A DNA stretch of 64,000 nucleotides from contig JAPPBY010000007.1 of assembly GCA_026702615.1 (NCBI GenBank), forward strand, positions 39,712 through 103,711, written 5' to 3'. The notes under the pieces are model-generated. The model had not been told where the DNA came from. It made no database searches and saw nothing but the letters and a program-made list of their open reading frames with translations. The translations under genes were made by a program, and so were the position numbers. This DNA is from Chloroflexota bacterium (lineage in GTDB: Bacteria; Chloroflexota; Dehalococcoidia; Tepidiformales; Tepidiformaceae). Shown here in pieces: positions 62,213 to 64,000 of the stretch (positions are counted from its first letter, which is position 1; the number at the start of each line of letters is the position of its first letter).

Positions 62213-63928
62213 ATGAACGCAATTGTCAGCGCACCCAACCGATTCAGGCGCTACGTGGCGGGGCTGGGACTGGCCGCGCTCGCCGTCACCCTGCTGGCGG
62301 TGGCCTTCGCCACCGGCCCAGCACAGGCGCAGGACGATCCACCCGTCCCCACGCCTACTCCGACGCCGACCGCTACACCTGTTGTGAACACCTACCCCGA
62401 TCCGCAACCCTGCGGACCCGGTGCCGGCACGGCCTCCCAGCCCGAGCCGCACGAGATCACCACGGGCCACTTCGCCCTCTTCGACGCCTACTGGCGCGCA
62501 ACGGCCCGAAACCAGCAGGGGGTTGCCGATGCTGGCGTCCTCCACACGAATCTCTGTCCGCCCAAGGTGGTCACAACCAGGGAAAACAATTTCGGGACGA
62601 TTACTGAGACAACCACCCGCTCCGCTTCCAACATCGACATCGGCGAAGCGATCTTCCACGTGCTGGACACGCACAAGGTGGACGTGGTGGCCACCAACGC
62701 CGAGGCGACCGCCGGCCAGCTGTCGCTGGAAGAGTATCCCAAGCTCCGCAAGGGCCTGGGCCTCGGCGAGGATGACGCGGTGCCCGCCGGTACCAAGGTC
62801 TGGTGGCTGCGGCTGGACGACCCGGACACAGCGGCGGACGACACCTCGAACCTGAGGCTGGGCTTCTCCACCGCCCTGTTCGACGATGAACACTGGCTCA
62901 CGAGCGCCGAAGGCAAGCCCATGCGCTACAAGTTCGAGGTGCAGCGCTACCCGGCCGACCCCGCCGACGTGCCGCATTTCTTCGCCTACGAGGCTCCCGA
63001 GTCCAGCAACGCCGAGGCAACGATCGTCTGGAACAGCTTCGAGGCCGACCTTGACGACGACGACATGGTGCTGGACCCCGGCGAGTACAGCTCCCTGCAG
63101 TGGATCTTCACCCACGCCGGCACCTACGAGCTGTCCGTCCACCTACAGGGCTTCGTCCGTATGACGAGGCTCATCACAGACGTCGACGATCCCAACTACG
63201 ACATCAACTGGCGGCGCATCAGCGGTAACGCGACCGAGACCGGCGAGGTGAAGACGTACACCATCCAGGTGGGCAGCGATCTCGACGAGAATGAGCCGCC
63301 CGTCTTCGGCCTCAACCTCAGCGTGCCCGAGAACTCCCCCGCCGGCGTCAGCGTCGGCGACCCGATTCCGGTATTCGAAGCCGACGCGGAGACGCTCTAC
63401 TACAGCCTCTCCGGCGAGGGCCACGAGCACTTTGCCGTGGAGCCTGCAACCGGGCCCCACGCAGTCCAGATCAAAGTCGCCGCCGGGGCGAGCCTCGACT
63501 ACGAAACGAAGCCCACCTACGAGCTCACGCTGAGCGTGAGCGACAGACTGGACCACGAGAGCAACGAAGATACGACCATCGATGACACCCTGGTCGTCAG
63601 GATCGGCCTGGTGGATCAGGCGCCTGGGCTGGTGCTCCAGGCCGACCGCGAAGTCCTGTTGGTTGGCGAAGCGGTGACCCTCACCGCCAGGTATGAGCCA
63701 ACGCCGGAACAACGCGGTCAGACGTTCGCCTACCAGTGGGCGTATCAGACCGGGACAGACGACGGCGTCAGGTGGCACGTAGTCACATCGGCTCCCAACG
63801 CTGCTACCTGGTCCGTTCCGCAAACGACTGCGATGAGCAGGACGTACCGAGTGGCGGTGGCGTTGGGTGAGTACCTCCCGCCTCTGTTCGTGGAATCCAA
63901 CGAGATCGAAATCCGCTGGGGAAACTAG
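62213..63928 (+). CDS. Secreted protein with choice-of-anchor M-like and cadherin-like domains
   Basis: 571 residues. A Sec signal peptide ends about residue 39 (GPAQA), followed by a Pro/Thr linker (VPTPTPTPTATP). The first domain (about 70-340) has HEITTGHFALF, LRLGFSTALF and LQWIFTHAGTYELSVHL, resembling the choice-of-anchor M/surface-anchored actinobacterial domain. A cadherin-like module (PVFGLNLSVPENSPAGVSVG) and an Ig-like end follow. No LPXTG or lipobox is seen. The open frame reaches 61817, but ATG 62213 starts the signal peptide. Probable surface or extracellular adhesion-type protein. Confidence 0.8.
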   Translation: MNAIVSAPNRFRRYVAGLGLAALAVTLLAVAFATGPAQAQDDPPVPTPTPTPTATPVVNTYPDPQPCGPGAGTASQPEPHEITTGHFALFDAYWRATARNQQGVADAGVLHTNLCPPKVVTTRENNFGTITETTTRSASNIDIGEAIFHVLDTHKVDVVATNAEATAGQLSLEEYPKLRKGLGLGEDDAVPAGTKVWWLRLDDPDTAADDTSNLRLGFSTALFDDEHWLTSAEGKPMRYKFEVQRYPADPADVPHFFAYEAPESSNAEATIVWNSFEADLDDDDMVLDPGEYSSLQWIFTHAGTYELSVHLQGFVRMTRLITDVDDPNYDINWRRISGNATETGEVKTYTIQVGSDLDENEPPVFGLNLSVPENSPAGVSVGDPIPVFEADAETLYYSLSGEGHEHFAVEPATGPHAVQIKVAAGASLDYETKPTYELTLSVSDRLDHESNEDTTIDDTLVVRIGLVDQAPGLVLQADREVLLVGEAVTLTARYEPTPEQRGQTFAYQWAYQTGTDDGVRWHVVTSAPNAATWSVPQTTAMSRTYRVAVALGEYLPPLFVESNEIEIRWGN

Positions 63929-63941
63929 CCTGAGCCAGCAA

Positions 63942-63969
63942 GCTGGGCGGTGGCATGCCACCGCCCAGC
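63942..63969. terminator. 28-nt perfect palindrome downstream of secreted protein gene
   Basis: GCTGGGCGGTGGCA is followed directly by its exact complement in reverse, 14-base arms with no spacer, 13 bases after the stop codon. In RNA it makes a very stable hairpin. There is no T-run after it, so it may be a bidirectional or factor-assisted terminator, or a binding site for a dimeric protein. Confidence 0.55.
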
Positions 63970-64000
63970 GACTATCCGGTCGAGCCTCGGCAGGCACCAC

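Larger units (their letters stand above)
57668..64000. mobile_element. Integrated genetic element at tRNA-Leu, right end beyond window
   Basis: The interval begins at tRNA-Leu with a serine recombinase and continues with short overlapping unknown genes, several HTH regulators, a decayed stretch and a large secreted protein, with no housekeeping genes. A second copy of the tRNA 3' end, expected at the other junction, is not found up to 64000, so the element extends past the window. Boundaries are inferred from gene content and the overlap with the tRNA. Confidence 0.6.

Noticed and set aside
57720-64000. Second tRNA-Leu-derived attachment repeat
   Set aside because: I scanned by eye for the tRNA 3' end (GGTTCGAATCC and CCCCGGTACCA) after 57719 and found none, so the right junction is not claimed here.

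Overview
The window is a compact, GC-rich (about 68-70 % by eye) bacterial chromosome segment with very short intergenic gaps, many GTG/TTG starts and ATGA/GTGA stop-start overlaps. The gene set suggests a member of the Chloroflexota, perhaps a Dehalococcoidia/Tepidiformia-like lineage. Pointers are a PAC2-family protein, DUF951 and DUF1015 proteins, the order rpsF-ssb-rpsR, Rex, SelA, a bifunctional nuclease, and an F-type ATP synthase a-subunit with a very long loop. This placement is inferred from gene content and was not tested by phylogeny.

Layout. 1-4.9 kb: ABC exporter (permease-ATPase-permease), PAC2 protein, a VapBC-type toxin-antitoxin pair with an inverted-repeat operator, and an XdhC-family maturation factor. 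5.0-9.1 kb: glyA, then rpsF-ssb-rpsR, in which both ribosomal proteins carry repeat-expanded tails, then a membrane-anchored SurA/PrsA-like protein. 9.1-15.5 kb: hom, a coiled-coil protein and thrC (translationally coupled), rdgB, and an EF-G-like GTPase. 15.6-25.6 kb: exonuclease-helicase DinG, pyrD, tRNA-Pro, a cell-wall deacetylase lipoprotein, threonine aldolase, a lipoprotein, a possible structured RNA, and a winged-helix regulator with a degenerate receiver. 25.7-35.9 kb: comEC, rph, HIT protein, DUF1015, an AAC(6')-like acetyltransferase, serA with a class V aminotransferase, selA and rex. 35.9-48.1 kb (minus strand): small kinase, mreB and murA, then the complete ATP synthase operon (atpI-B-E-F-H-A-G, HAD, enoyl-CoA hydratase, atpD-C). 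48.1-57.6 kb: bifunctional nuclease, MFS transporter, DUF951, pyrF, murI, ComB-like protein, DUF4129-DUF58-MoxR operon and an MBL-fold hydrolase.

57.6-64.0 kb is accessory. A large serine recombinase gene ends inside tRNA-Leu(UAA) on the opposite strand, so an integrated element appears to start here and run off the right edge. It carries a chain of short overlapping genes, at least four of which encode helix-turn-helix domains, then an XRE plus LexA-like-winged-helix fusion regulator, a decayed stretch with a hexamer repeat, and a large secreted protein followed by a 28-nt perfect palindrome.

Points worth a second look: MurA lacks both the canonical Cys115 (Asp instead) and Lys22 (Ala instead); the ATP synthase operon contains two metabolic genes and an enlarged a-subunit; S6 and S18 have oppositely charged repeat tails; many genes have a -10 box only 6-12 nt ahead of the start codon (leaderless transcripts); rex has a promoter and a half-conserved Rex operator; and the tandem HTH gene array of the island. 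All function calls come from motif reading by eye; no database search was run.
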